NCBI RefSeq assembly: GCF_000004075.3
Contig: NC_026658.2
Coordinates: 23,548,075-23,612,074, forward strand
Direction: 5' to 3'
Source: Cucumis sativus
Lineage: Eukaryota; Streptophyta; Magnoliopsida; Cucurbitales; Cucurbitaceae
Length of the DNA: 64,000 nucleotides
Of the stretch, positions 34,974 to 47,039 are shown piece by piece. The stretch's first letter is position 1. Each line of letters starts with the position of its first letter. The position numbers were made by a program, and so were the translations under genes. The notes under the pieces were generated by a model, which saw only the letters and a program-made list of their open reading frames with translations, did no database searches and had not been told where the DNA came from.

Positions 34974-36065
34974 ATGTCACATGTTCGAATTTTAGTGTGT
35001 TACGGTGGTACATGGGATGAGGGACGAAGAAAATACGAAGGAAGCGTGTTGCAGAAGTTGACCCTATAGAGTTCGACATAATGATAAGATGCATATATGA
35101 GATAAAAATGGAAAATGGAGCTTCTCCATTTGAGTTAAACAATGATCGTGATTTAAAGTTTTATATTCTTAGTGAAAATTCATTAGAGATCCTCCTATAC
35201 GTCTCATTTAAGCCTAAACGTAATTAAAGCAAGAAAATGTTAAACAAAGATTACAATTCAGTATCTGAGAGCAACCAAGTTCATAACTTAAACCCTTATC
35301 CTCCAATTGCAATGGATACATTAAAAGAGAATGAAGTTCATATTCGTGAAGTTCAAGTTGGCTTGTGTGATAACATGATAGGGACCACTTCGGCTATATG
35401 AGAATCATACGAGTCATATGAATCAAAAGATGATACTTTTACATGGGAGTTAGTTGAGATGAACAATGAATCGTTTGACATCCCACAACATAGAGATGCT
35501 CCTACACAAGATTGCAAAGGAAAATCTAAAGTTTATTACAACTCTTTTAGTCGAAAGTTGAAGAAAAAAGGAGTGCTTGGTCCGAAGAAAGCTCTACAAG
35601 TGAGGAGTTGGGTGTATGAAAAATATTTTTTTGCAAGAGAGATTTTTCAATGAGATTAAGTGTCTTGGCAATGAATTTTTTTTCTTCAGTTTGTAGTAAA
35701 AAAGTCTACAAAAGAGGTTCTTTTTGTTAGATGCACTAATAACAAGTGTGGTTGGAGATTGCGAGCGATGAGATTGAAGGATTCAAATATATTCAAGATT
35801 AAAAAATTTGTCAAAGTTCACTCGTGTTCTCTTGAGTTTTTGAATCGTGACCATAAGGATGAGTTGTTGGATAATTAATAAAGTCCAAATTTAAGGGAGT
35901 TGGTCGTCTATACAAACTATGTGATATCATAGAAGACATGAGGCAAGACTATGATATAAATATGAGTTATGAAAAAGCATGGCGTGCTGAAGAAAATGCG
36001 TATGAACGAGTGCGAGGGTGTCCTGAAGAGTCATATAATCTATTGCTTAGATATGGTGAATCCTA
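34974..36065 (+). pseudogene. MULE transposase N-terminal half, frameshifted
   Basis: The start MSHVRILVCYGGTWDE resembles the N-terminus of plant MuDR-type transposases. It is preceded by an acceptor-like TTTTGCAG at 34936-34943. The frame breaks at a TAG soon after; a second frame continues with VDPIEFDIMIRCIYEI. At about 35715-35875 the MuDR zinc-binding-like segment is recognisable: RCTNNKCGWRLRA, then RLKDSNIFKIKKF and VHSC, ending in a stop. A last block, DINMSYEKAWRA...GCPEESYNLLLRY, runs to about 36065. The DDE catalytic core, SWIM and zinc-knuckle regions are absent, so it cannot encode an active transposase. Confidence 0.8.
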
Positions 36066-36837
36066 AATAAACTGGTTGGACATAGGACAAATTAATATAG
36101 GGAGCTACTTGGTTATACAAGGTAACAAAGACAACATTTTATTGGAACTATATCACTAAAAACATCAACAAAGTAGAGAACAACAATGTTGTTGTTGATT
36201 ATAATAATGTGATTAACTCTAAAAACGATAATGCCTTTCAACATTATTCTAGTGGTAGCTTTGCTGAGTTTGGATGGGATACCAAATATGTTGGGATTAG
36301 TGTCTCATTTCCAAGGTATGTATATTTGTAGCATGCACAAATATAATGAATTATTAACCCAATTATCTATTATTACAGTTTGTGATGAGTGGAAATGATT
36401 CTTCCTCTAATATGTTTATTAATTATGCTAATAAGTTCATATACTCAGTTCTTCCTAAATCTCCCTCTCTATTAGTTTCTTACTCACCAGATAATTAAAT
36501 TCTCCTTCTAATAATATATGTGTGTGTGCCTGTAGTTACAATTTATTTTTACACATCACGTGTAAAACAATATGGAGAAATAAAACAATCATAACAAATT
36601 TCTTGCATTCCTTTAGTATATAATACTGTGAACATATGCATCAATTTGTTTGCTGAAAAATCTCAAATGGCATCAAACAAAGGGGTCATAAAAATTTAAT
36701 GGTATATCTAAATGGCACCCATTACATAATTTTTCCAATAAAAATTCCAACCAGACAACTTAAACAACAATGATCTATAAAAAAAATAAAAACTCAGATT
36801 TGATTACTCACTTGACTTCAAAGAGGATGAATATGAT

Positions 36838-37020
36838 ACTGAAAACAAAGAGGAATGGAGAAGAAATGGAGAGGCGTTCACCAGAGGATAAAAACGACAT
36901 TGAAATCGAAAAGGAGTGGAAAAGAAATGGAGAAGTGTTCATCAGAGTTGAAGTCGAAACTAAAAACAAAGAGGCATGGAGAAGAAATGAGATCGGAGAG
37001 ACGTTCACTAGAGGCACTGG
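36838..37020. repeat. Purine-rich tandem repeat near the right TIR of the MULE
   Basis: Three related units with AAACAAAGAGG, GGAGAAGAAATG, then GGAG and CGTTCA(C/T)(C/T)AGAG, period about 60-65 bp. Open frames on both strands here only reflect the repeat. Confidence 0.65.
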
Positions 37021-37252
37021 AGTTGAAGTGGGAGTGTGAGAGTTGAGAGTTAGGTGAAGAATGAGTTTATTTTTTTTTAATTTTAATATTTTGTTTTGTT
37101 TTTAGGTTGAAGAGAAGAAAAGGGAGAGAAAATGAACGAAGGACAATTTGGACCTTTCACTTCCAATTTTGTCCTAAAAATCTACTTTTTCAAAATAAAC
37201 TCATTTATTCCTCTCTTTTTTAGCCTATTTTTGGCAATATCCCAATTTTCAT

Positions 37253-37385
37253 ATGAAAAGTAAGAATAATATGTATACCATTGTTGTTATTTTAGTGTAC
37301 TTCTTAATAAGTGTCTATCAACGTTATGTTTCTAACATTGACAGACTTGAAAAAAATGAAGGATAATTGTAATTGATGGTTATTT
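37253..37385. repeat. Right half of the tandem repeat interrupted by the MULE
   Basis: ATGAAAAGTAAGAATAATAT and GACTTGAAAAAAATGAAGG match words in the array left of the MULE (33866-34162). A further related unit follows at about 37560-37680. Confidence 0.55.
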
Positions 37386-37389
37386 TGGT

Positions 37390-37530
37390 AATAATAATTA
37401 ATAATATAGCAACATTTATATTTTTTTTTGCAAATATAGCAAAATTATCGCTGATAGACTTGTATCGATGATAGACTTATATAGTCTATTTGCAATTTTT
37501 TTAAACGTTGCTATATATTTAATTATTTTG
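37390..37530. mobile_element. Small palindromic MITE-like element
   Basis: The left end AATAATTAATAATATAGCAAC (about 37391) is the near reverse complement of the right end GTTGCTATATATTTAATTATT (about 37507-37527). Both ends continue inward with matching GCAAATA blocks and then GATAGAC words. Half of a similar unit lies at about 33438-33600. No transposase is present. The target-site duplication is unclear. Confidence 0.5.
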
Positions 37531-37560
37531 AATCTAATTGCTAATTTTGCGACTATTTCA

Positions 37561-40500
37561 AAAATGAATTGAATTTATTTTAATGAAAAATAAGTAAAGG
37601 TATTGTTTTTCTAATGTTGTTGATTTAGACATTGATGATAGGTTTCGACTTGAAGAATATAGTTTAATTATTGTTTATTTTGTGTGGATTAGGGTCTATG
37701 AATATTAAGTTTTTATCTCTAAAGTATGGACTTAAATTTATTTTTGAAGAAAAGGAATAGATTTCTATAGGTGGTGTTTTTGTTTTCATAAAAACACTCA
37801 TATTGCTACTAATGTTTCGTGTAATTGATTGTAGAAATATTTACATGAACAAGCGATGGAATATGATGCCGATGAATTCATCTAAACGATAAATTAAAGA
37901 AAAGGTATAACGAAAATTTGAATGAAGATCAATCGATCGGATTTTGCTAAATAAAATGGTGTGGCTTAAGTCTAAAGTCACACACTTCTTATATGAAAAT
38001 AAGAAAAACACAAAAGCTCTTAGAAAAGGGCCTGTACTTTGAGGCCCACTAAAGCCAACCCAAGGCAGGCTTTCATAATTTTGTTCGTTGGCTTTCTCTT
38101 CATTTCCTCCATTTTCCCTTTCTTTACTCAATATCTATATATATAAACTTAATTTTAAAATGGTTTAAAACTTTTAAAATTTTCCATATTTATATTTCAT
38201 GTAGACTTCGAGACATTAGTAATATCCCCATGAATACCTAAACTATAAACACATGTTTGATTAGTTTCTTATATATAAAAATTATTTATATTGATGTCTT
38301 AATATAATCAACTAATAATTTAAAATAATATTCGTATGAAATGTTCAGCATCCGAATTAGTGTTATGTCTGCAGGAGGTGGTCATAAAAGCTTGTCAATC
38401 AGCAGTGGTCATCAATGACGATGATGGTCAACAACGATAGTTGTTAGGGTCGGTCATAGTGGAGGATGTTAGAGATAATTGAGGGTAAGTTATAGGCAGT
38501 GATTGGCAAAGGTGGCCAAAAGGCGCATGGTAGTCACGACAACATAGTGAAAATGCAGTATAGGACTATTGACGGTATTTTGATAATTTCTATCATTTTT
38601 AAAATTACGAAAAGATTAACCATTAAACACTCAAAAATTAAAATTTTTAAAATTGATTTAGAGTGTTTTCTGTAAACCAACTTATTTTATGTACTATTTT
38701 TTTTGTTACTCAAGAGATTTTGTTTTTTCTACAGTTGTTAGCAATTATTTCAAAAGTAAAAAGTAATACATAAGAGAAGAAAAAAGTAATTCTTGTAATA
38801 TGATGGAAGTGACTGATACATGTAAGACAAAACATTGGTGAGGACTTTATACTTCAATATTTTCTAATTGTATTACAGAAAAACTTTGAATTGGTCCCAA
38901 GAAGTGCAAGGAACTTGCATACAAATTACCATATAGATTTAAACTATATGGTTGAGAGAATTAAACCATTTAATTACAAAATTCATGTTTGTTTGATTTT
39001 ATAATTCGAAATTAAAAATTTATTTTATATATCTATTATATTATTTTCTCCTTTAAATTAAAGAAAATTTTTCTAACACAAATATATAATAATTAATGAG
39101 TTTAATCTATGATGACCAAAATATTAACAAAATATTTTAGTATCTTTACAATTAAATTTGAATAGAAAAGAATCACAACATTTTGTTATACTTATATATA
39201 TTTTTAGAAGTTATTTCATTTAAAACTATAATTAAATCGGGAGTATTTTTAAAAATAGCAAAATAAACTAAAATATTTATAAATTATAATAAAATTTTGG
39301 ATTATAGTAAGTGTAGCATATTAATTACTATCTATAAATATTTCCTAAAATCTACTCTTTCTAACAAAAATTCATTAAATTAAAAAATTATGTGATAGGT
39401 TAATTTTGACCAAAATTAATAATGATTTTGAATTGAGGTTTTAAACGTAAGGTTGAGAGAAATATTTTTCAAATTTATTATGTCAATAAAAAAGAAATAT
39501 AAAGAAAAATGAATGCTGATGGGTATTTAAAATCAACTAAAGTTGAAGCAATCTTGTGTAGGTATGTTAGTTATTTTGTAAGGGCATAACTCAAATGCAA
39601 TATTGCAAGAAAACTTAAAGTATAACTTAATATATATTAGTGGTTACTCAACATTTTGTAAAGGAATGTAAATTATGGTGGAAATTTCATTGTGACACCC
39701 AACCCAAAAAATATTATTTATTTCCAACTTCTACTTGCATCATCACAAGGTACTATTACTATACCGATCTTTCAAAACACTCCTCGTGTTTTTCCTACCA
39801 CTCTTTGATGAACGACTCACGTTTTCTTACCTCTTGCTCTCATTAACCATTCTCCATTTATTGTAGGAAGAGTTAAAATGAGAAGAAAACAAAAAAAAAA
39901 AGAGAAAGGTTTAAGGTGGTATATTTGTTGGATCGAGTTCTAAATATATAAAAGGTGAATCGAAAATGGAAACTTCAACGTAAATTTAACACATAAATGG
40001 TTGACAAAAGGAAGGAAGTATTGTAGTAGAGGGAAATTCCCTAGTGGTTTTACACCAACTTTCTGGGAAACCAAACAAGAATCTTGGAAAATTCCATTGC
40101 ATTTCATTTATAATAAATTTTGAAAACGGCCGGGTTCAAAGCTTTCACTACCGGTGTAGTCATTTCTGGCTGCTTCTGCATGTTTGAATAGTAACAATAT
40201 TCTAAAACATCCTTCTCAAAATCCCCTCACTTCTTTATTTCTTTTCTTTTTCGTCTTTTTAACTAATTTCTACTTTGAATGTTTTCTGTTTTTAATATTT
40301 CATTCCTTTCCTCTCCCCCATCCATTTCCCTTTTTAGCTCTGTCAAGTCAATGTGGTGATGACTCGCCCCTTTAATGAAATATAACCTTTTTGATTGCAT
40401 TAGAATCATCTATTGTGTTTATATAACTTATCGCGTTAGGATGGCTTTGTCTATCTTAGCTCGTTATTTGAATGAAAATCCTTAAGGTGATATGTTGTGA

Positions 40501-41080
40501 AGATTGTGTTTTTCATGAATTTCTCATAATCTTAACGAATTTGTGATTAAAAAAACAAAGAATCTTTATACGTTACAAAGCTGCACACCTTGATGTGGGT
40601 GGGTCATTGGTGATAAGAAGGGGTCATTTTTGTATCGTGGATTAATTCTGAAAGTGGGATCTCCAAGTTCTTGTAAAAAACATTAATGGCAAAGAACAAA
40701 GATATATAAAATGCTTAGAGATGAGGGGGGGTTTTGGACCTATTTTCTTCCATTTTGTAGTAATTTGTTCTTTGGATTTTTCAAGGAGAATGAATTGGAC
40801 ATGGAAATGGATGTGTCTGAGACATGTTTGTTTTTGTAAAGAATTTGGTTATTTCTTTTTATTAAACATGAAACTTCATTAGCTAATCGATGTCTGTCCA
40901 TGCTAGTTGGTGGTCAAGGTTAACTCAGTCTGAGTTAATATTAAAAGAAGCAAGTGGTTCATGTCAATTGTCACACTGAGAAATCTTAAAATTTATTAGT
41001 GATTTTAATACAAAAAAGAAGGAGAAAACAAATATCATATATTAGTCAACAAGAAAATTATAAAGAAGTCGTCTTGTGCA
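37561..41080. other. Gene-free region upstream of the first GLR
   Basis: No exon is supportable. A less AT-rich patch at 38340-38560, with many GTGGTC and GGTCAT words, looks repetitive but I cannot name it. The stretch at 39640-39850 carries a short open frame without a domain and may be LTR debris. Pyrimidine-rich DNA at about 40200-40340 precedes the GLR promoter. Confidence 0.4.
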
Positions 41081-41082
41081 AA

Positions 41083-41091
41083 TATATATAA
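41083..41091 (+). promoter_or_regulatory. TATA box of GLR copy A
   Basis: TATATATAA about 45 bases upstream of the ATG. All three GLR copies have a TA-rich box at a comparable distance, which implies very short 5' leaders and a promoter duplicated with the gene. Confidence 0.55.
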
Positions 41092-41133
41092 CGGGGAAAG
41101 CAAAGCTCTAGGCTTCTCCCTCTTTCTGAAAAA

Positions 41134-44100
41134 ATGGCAAAGTTTCCCTTTCTGTTTTCTTTCTTGTTCTTTGCTCTGATAGTTTCTGGGAATCATGAAA
41201 CTCAAAGAACTGTGATCTCAAAAATGGTTGATGGTGTAAGAGGAAAAATAGGAGCCATTGTAGACAAAAACTCCAGGATTGGTAAGGAAGAGAGTTTAGC
41301 TATGTTGATGGCTGTAGAGGACTTCAACAACGTCAATGATCAAAATTTCAGTTTTGTCATCAAAGACTTCAAGAATGATCCTAATCAAGCGGCTCTTGCA
41401 GGTAAGAGTTTATGTTTCTTTTAATTGTATTGAATGTATTCATAAGTAGTTTTAAACACAATACAGGTAAACCATTGAATTTTCAGCTGAAGATCTGATC
41501 AGTATGCAACAAGTTCAGGTTCTCATAGGGCCACAAACCTGGGAAGCAGTTTCTGTAGTTGCCAAGGTTGGAAGCGAGAATAAGATTCCTGTTCTAGCGT
41601 TGGCTAATGACATCCCAAAATGGGCAACTGAGAGATTAGCCTTTTTGGTTCAAGCTTCTCCCTCTCAGTTTAATCAAATGAGGGCCATTGCTGCTATTAT
41701 TGGTTCGTGGGATTGGCGACTGGTTAATGTTATATATGAAGATGGAGATTTCTCTACCGCAGAGGTATTTTCTTACCTTGAACATGCTCTCAAAGATGTA
41801 GGAGCTGAAATAAGTGAACTTGTGAGTCTCCCTCAGTTTGATTCTAATTTATTGTCCAATGAATTAGAGAGGCTAAGAAGAGGGCCAAGTAGAGTTTTCG
41901 TAGTTCACACGTCTTTTAAGTTTGGGTTGCATCTATTTCAAACTGCAAAAGAGATGGGGATGATGGAAAAAGAGTATGTTTGGATCACTACTGATTCTTT
42001 CACAAGCCTTGCACACTCTTTTAATGTTTCTGTCAACTCTTTACTTCAAGGAGTTATTGGAGTCAAGAGTTACTTTCCGGAAAACCATCCTCCATTTCGT
42101 AAGTTTTATCGTAGGTTCTGTAGCAGGTTTAGAATAGAGCATTCTGATGAGTACAACCATGAGCCTAGTATTTTCGCGGTACAGGCTTATGATGCTGTGA
42201 GAACAGCAGCTATGGCAATGAGTAGAGCCCAAGGAAAAGCTCATCGCTTGTTCAAATTCATCAAGCTCGCTGATTTTCAAGGATTGGGTGGAAATATTCA
42301 GTTTAAAGATAGAAAATTAGTCCCAGCCAATACTTTTCAAATAATCAACGTGATGGGAAGGAGTTATAGGGAGTTAGGCTTCTGGTCAGTTGAATTAGGC
42401 TTCTCACGGGAGTTGGGGAAAAATTCGTCTACTAGCTCGTCGTTGAAAGATCTTGGCCCAGTGTTTTGGCCAGGTGGATATTTTGAAACTCCTAGGGGAT
42501 GGGCTATTCCAACAGATGCCAGGCCTTTGAGAATTGGGGTGCCAACTAGTCCCATGTTCAAGCAGTATGTAAATGTGGAAGGAGATCAGATAGGAAACAA
42601 TTTGTCTTTCAGTGGACTTGCAATTGATCTGTTTAAAGCAACCTTAGACAATTTGTGCGTCCCTCTGCCGCACAAGTTCTATGCATACAGTGGAACATAC
42701 GATGATTTAGTGAAGCAAATCTATTTAAAGGTAAGGAAAAATTTTCTCATATACTTCATAATATGGCTATGGAAACACCCTTTCTTTTTATGTTTACATT
42801 TAGGAGCTTCCTTTCAAATCATTCATAACGTAATAGAATGTACAGTAATCTCATCTGATCAAAAACTTTATCTGAAGATACTTTGTTTCATTTGAGTAAT
42901 CAAAGCTAACACTGAAATCTCGTGGAAGGAGGCTTCTGCTTCTAACGGTATTTTCTTGTTCTGCCTGTCGAAGGAATTCGATGCAGCAGTAGGTGACATA
43001 GCAATAGTATCAACTCGTTACGAACATGCTGAATTTACACATCCTTACTCTGAAGCAGGACTTGTGATGGTTGTTCCTGCCATAAATAATAGAAGCAATA
43101 GAGCATTGTTGTTCACAAAGCCCTTTACTTTGACCATGTGGATTGTAATCTCTGTGGTAAATATCTACAATGGATTTGTTGTTTGGTTTATAGAACGAAA
43201 TCACGGTCCTGAACCTGAAGGTTCGATGTTTAGTCAAGCTGGAACCATGCTTTGTTCATCCTTCACCACTCTCTTCTCCTTGCAGGGTAACCTTAACTGT
43301 TGATGAATTATTGTTCTGCCATTTTTATGTTTCGTAACACAACAGATAATTTAACATCAATATTGGTTGATTTGCTTGGTTAAAGGTAATAGGCTACACA
43401 GTAACTTGTCGCGGATGACCATGGTGGTTTGGTTATTTGTGGCACTTGTGATAACTCAGATATACACTGCCAATCTTACTAGCATGCTCACTATTCAACA
43501 GCTTGAACCGACTATATCGAACATTGAAACTCTCCGAAGAATGAATGCATTTGTGGGATGTGGCAGAGGATCCTTTGTCAAAGGATATTTGGAGACAGTT
43601 CTACACTTCTCTACAGAAGCCATAAAAAACTACTCCACACCCGATGGTTTAGCTGATGCTCTCAGAAACCAAGAGATAGCAGCTACATTTCTTGAAGTTC
43701 CTTTTGCAAAACTATTCCTTGCAAAATTTTGCAAAGAGTTCATGATTTCTGGGCCAACCTACAAAGTTGGAGGATTTGGATTCGTAAGATCTTGCTGTTG
43801 CTATGTTTACACTTTCTGCATTCTACGACTTTACTTAAACAAGATACGTTCTATAGGTTATACAATTGTGTTGTTGAGTTCTAACGTTTTGCATTCTTAA
43901 CATGTTTGGAAAATTTTTTTTGTAGGCATTTCCAAGAGGCTCTCTGTTGTTACCATATGTGAACCAAGCATTGCTTAAAGTATCTGAAACAGGAAGGTAT
44001 AGAAAGTTGGAGGACAGCATGATTGCTGGTGAGAAATGTGAGGATGGGGAAGGAAAAGATGGAAGTCCAAGCCTCAGTCCCAACAGCTTCTTTTTACTAT

Positions 44101-44321
44101 TTGTACTGAGTGCAGGAGTATCAACAATAGCACTCACATTGTATGTCTATAATGCTACTCTTAAGTCTAATCTTCAACAAAACACTATTTGGAGATTGAT
44201 GATAGCTGTAATGAGAAAATGGGGGAATCATAGAAGACGATTTTCTCGAAGGGTTAGTGAAGAGCCACAAACCATTCCGAATAACTTTCCAAACGTCGAA
44301 AACGTGCAAAGTCTAGCTTAG
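41134..44321 (+). CDS. GLR2: Glutamate receptor-like channel, clade II-like, copy A
   Basis: Five exons: 41134-41401, 41487-42730, 42974-43286, 43386-43783, 43926-44321. They join in phase into 872 residues. The order is signal peptide (about 1-19), extracellular ANF/periplasmic-binding-like domain (about 35-400), ligand-binding half S1 from LRIGVPT (about 437), M1 (about 555-578), pore segment with MLCSSFTTLFSLQG, M3 with TQIYTANLTSMLT, S2, then M4 (about 796-818) and a basic cytosolic tail. The S1 arginine that contacts the ligand carboxylate is kept in STRYEHAEFTHPY. The two cysteines (FCKEF and GEKC) can form the usual S2 disulfide. Plant GLRs are amino-acid-gated, Ca2+-permeable cation channels. 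All splice sites are GT-AG. The symbol states the clade by impression, not by a tree. Confidence 0.93.
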
Positions 44322-44339
44322 TAAATTGTAGATAGGATT

Positions 44340-44422
44340 GGAATGACTTTTCAAGTGCTTATAAACACTTATTTAACGTTTAAAAACCGTTTTTAGCACT
44401 TGACAAGTCATTTCAAACAGAT
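44340..44422. mobile_element. MITE-like foldback just after GLR copy A
   Basis: GGAATGACTTTTCAAGTGCT (from 44340) is the near reverse complement of AGCACTTGACAAGTCATTTC (ending about 44415), with about 35 bases between that themselves partly pair. The motif resembles a common plant foldback MITE. It starts about 20 bases past the stop codon, so it probably lies in the 3'UTR. Confidence 0.65.
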
Positions 44423-47000
44423 TTTAATTTGTCACGTTACTAAGACAAGAGAAGGAAAATGAAAGTGCTCTATAGTAATTCTAAGGATTCAAAGTTCTAG
44501 AGCAACTTCGATCTTATCAATGAAGACTAGGATAAAGATTCAATAACTAGAGAGAGCTCTAGTGGAAGGACAGGAGATAATGTACATAAAAAACAGTTTT
44601 TTTCTTTTCAAAGTTGTTTGCAAAAAGATGGAAAATTAACTGTTTGATCCATGGAATGCACAATTTAGATTCAAATGCTTTCTCTGTGTTAATTAATGTA
44701 TAAAGTTGAAATGAAAGTAAAAAAAATTGAGTAAAGAAAAAGGAAGGCTTAGTATGAGCATAATGAGCTTTTTAGGACCCAAATGGAAGTTGTTTGGGAC
44801 AACTTAACACACAATACATAGATTAGGAAATTTGAGTGAAAAAAAGAAATTGGAGTATAGCAAATTCAAGAGTTTATTTTTGAGTTTTTGACAAATTGAA
44901 TCCATAATATACATTTATACATATTAATGGTGAACATGATAGACCAAAAACTCTAGTCAACTGACCAAACTAAAATAGATCGGTGTCAAGTTCTAAATCA
45001 AGAAATTTCAAAAGGCTAAACCTACTTACGTTTACTCATCGACGGTCAAGGTCGATTTGAACACTTGCTAAACCGACCATAGATGATTCAATGACAGTTT
45101 AATTGAAAAACAAACTTTGACCGACTGATAATCTACTACTACCGTGTAATTGTAATCATGAAATTAGGAGGTTGGACTATTATTTTTTTTTCTTTTTCAG
45201 GTAATAGTAATACAAAAGTATGAAGTTTAACTAATAAAAGTAAAAAAAAAAAAAAAAAGAAGTAAAATTCCCTTGAAAAATGTGATCCAAACATCCACAA
45301 ATTTGAAAACTTTTTGTTGCTTTTCCATAAAAACCTTCAAAATTTGCTAATTTTCCTATGAGACCGTAGAATAAAAATGTGGAATTCCCTTCTTTATTAT
45401 TTGAATATATTCTCTATTTTGTATTTGTCAAAATTATTTCTAGACCACAAGAGTTTGTATGATTGTTAGAATATAGACTTAGTCACATTTCAAGTTTGTA
45501 TGATAATTCTATTTATAAACTTAGTCAGATGTCAAAATGTTTTTGACTCAAGACTACGTCTTGTGGTTGAAATTATATATATAATTTTTAGTCCGTGTTT
45601 ACCCATACTCATAATCAAATTACATTCGTACATCACTTCTCTCCTCATAAACCACATTGGAAATTTAGTAGGTTGTGAATATTTTTCTTCAAAAATTACT
45701 ATGATTTTCTGTAATCTCAAATTTGGTTCATTTTGATTATTTTGGGGGTCCTTTGAACGGAATATTCGACGACCGATTCAACCCGCAAGAGTGTAAAGGA
45801 AATTCCTGAAATTGTCTTCACTTTTCTAAAATTGTAGCAGCAAAATGCTTCACGAAATTAGAGAAATTTCCAGATTCCGGGCCCCCCTGTTTTGTCGTCT
45901 ACCTTCTGCATCTTTGGGAATTTACACAACAACTTCACTCATCGTCTGCAAAGGGAAGCCTTATGTTTTGAATTTTATTCATCTTCCAACACTTTTGCCT
46001 TTCATTTAACAAACCCATCTCACTTTTTCATTGATCTCGCATTGGATTGCAAATTTGGTAATCTGGGTTTGATTCATGTTAATTCCAATACTTTAATGGC
46101 GATTAAAAACCCAGTTATTGAAGTATATTTAATAACAAGAATAATAAAAGTTAGGGTTTAAAGATTTGCTTCAATATTTTCTTCCATGTTGATGTTCATT
46201 GAGTTGTAACAATATTTCCAAAGAACAGCAAAAGCTTACTTAATGGATGGTTTAAGATGGTGTTAGAGTACAGCCATATGTTCGAGCCCTAAGTTGATGT
46301 TTCTTTCTTTAATTAATATTGATTTTTAGTTGTTGTGTTATTTATATTTCAAGCCCACAAGTTAGAAATTGATTTTCTCTGGTTGTGTTCTTTATATTTC
46401 AAATCCATAAAGTGCCAAAAGTTGTCAGATAATATATAATTAACCTGTCGAATCAATTGGTGATTTAAGAGTAAGGGTATTCCTCGTATTTCCAATTTTT
46501 ATATTTTAATATTAACTTTGAAGTATTAAAATATAAATAATGCTTTATTTTTATTATATTCTAGCTTTGACCGTGGTTGTGCCCTTCAAAACCCACATAT
46601 GATTTCTTGCAAATAAGGAAATGGGTTGTCTATAATTTGTGCTTGCATTTTTCGAAAATTGGAAATTTCTGAAGTACTTTTGAGCTTGGTCATGGATAAT
46701 AACTAGAAAGGGCCCATATGTTTGCAGTCTACATATTTGTAAATAATGATAGTCCGAAACTGCTATGAAATAATCAATCTTTCGTGGTGGTTGGAATTGG
46801 AACTTATAAAGTTGGTTGTCAAGATTTCTGGATCATTTTTTTAGAGAGTCAAAGCTCTTGAGGGTAAAATTGAATATGATTTAGTGCTGCCTACTTGAAT
46901 TCTTGGAACTTAGACATTTGGTTTCTAAAAGTGAATTAAAAAAATGACTTTTCCTAGTTGGAAAGAAAAGTATAAAGAGTTGGTAGGGGTTCTTGCTACA
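44423..47000. other. Spacer between GLR copies A and B
   Basis: No recognisable exon. A poly(A) run lies at about 45242-45258. A less AT-rich patch at 45740-46100, with an open frame at 45892-46161, has no domain or codon pattern that convinces me. A B-box-like TATGTTCGAGCCCTAA at about 46280, after TTAAGATGGTGTTAGAG, suggests a decayed tRNA-derived SINE. The last 60 bases carry the promoter of copy B. Confidence 0.4.
46238..46300 (+). mobile_element. Possible decayed SINE fragment
   Basis: TTAAGATGGTGTTAGAG followed by TGTTCGAGCCC about 20 bases on looks like the A-box and B-box part of a tRNA-related plant SINE. I could not find a tail or target-site duplication. Confidence 0.3.
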
Positions 47001-47010
47001 CTATATATAT
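47001..47010 (+). promoter_or_regulatory. TATA-like box of GLR copy B
   Basis: CTATATATAT about 32-40 bases upstream of the ATG, similar in position to the boxes of copies A and C. Confidence 0.45.
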
Positions 47011-47039
47011 TGGGAGGGAGATAGTCATTCTCACAAGAA

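Larger units (their letters stand above)
34163..37243 (+). mobile_element. Degenerate Mutator-like element (MULE), 3.1 kb, with TIRs and 9-bp TSD
   Basis: Both ends carry long inverted repeats, left about 34163-34310 and right about 37095-37243. They share blocks such as CAAAAATAGGCTAAAAA, AAAAGTAGA and TTTTAGGACAAA, then GAAGTGAAA and GTCCAAA. The flanks are the exact 9-bp duplication AATTTTCAT at 34154-34162 and 37244-37252, the target-duplication length typical of Mutator-like elements. The interior holds a broken transposase (34974-36065). The 9-bp TSD is intact, the TIRs differ at scattered positions and the coding part is frameshifted, so it is an old, non-autonomous copy. Confidence 0.88.

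Noticed and set aside
36770-37046. Charged K/E/R-rich protein frames
   Set aside because: They come from purine-rich repeats inside the MULE.
41424-43900. GLR copy A as a broken pseudogene because its frames end early
   Set aside because: Each early stop lies in an intron; GT-AG joins restore one 872-residue frame. The same holds for copies B and C.
45892-46161. Novel 89-residue protein between GLR A and B
   Set aside because: No recognisable domain, no splice-linked partner and no promoter signal; kept only as a less AT-rich patch.
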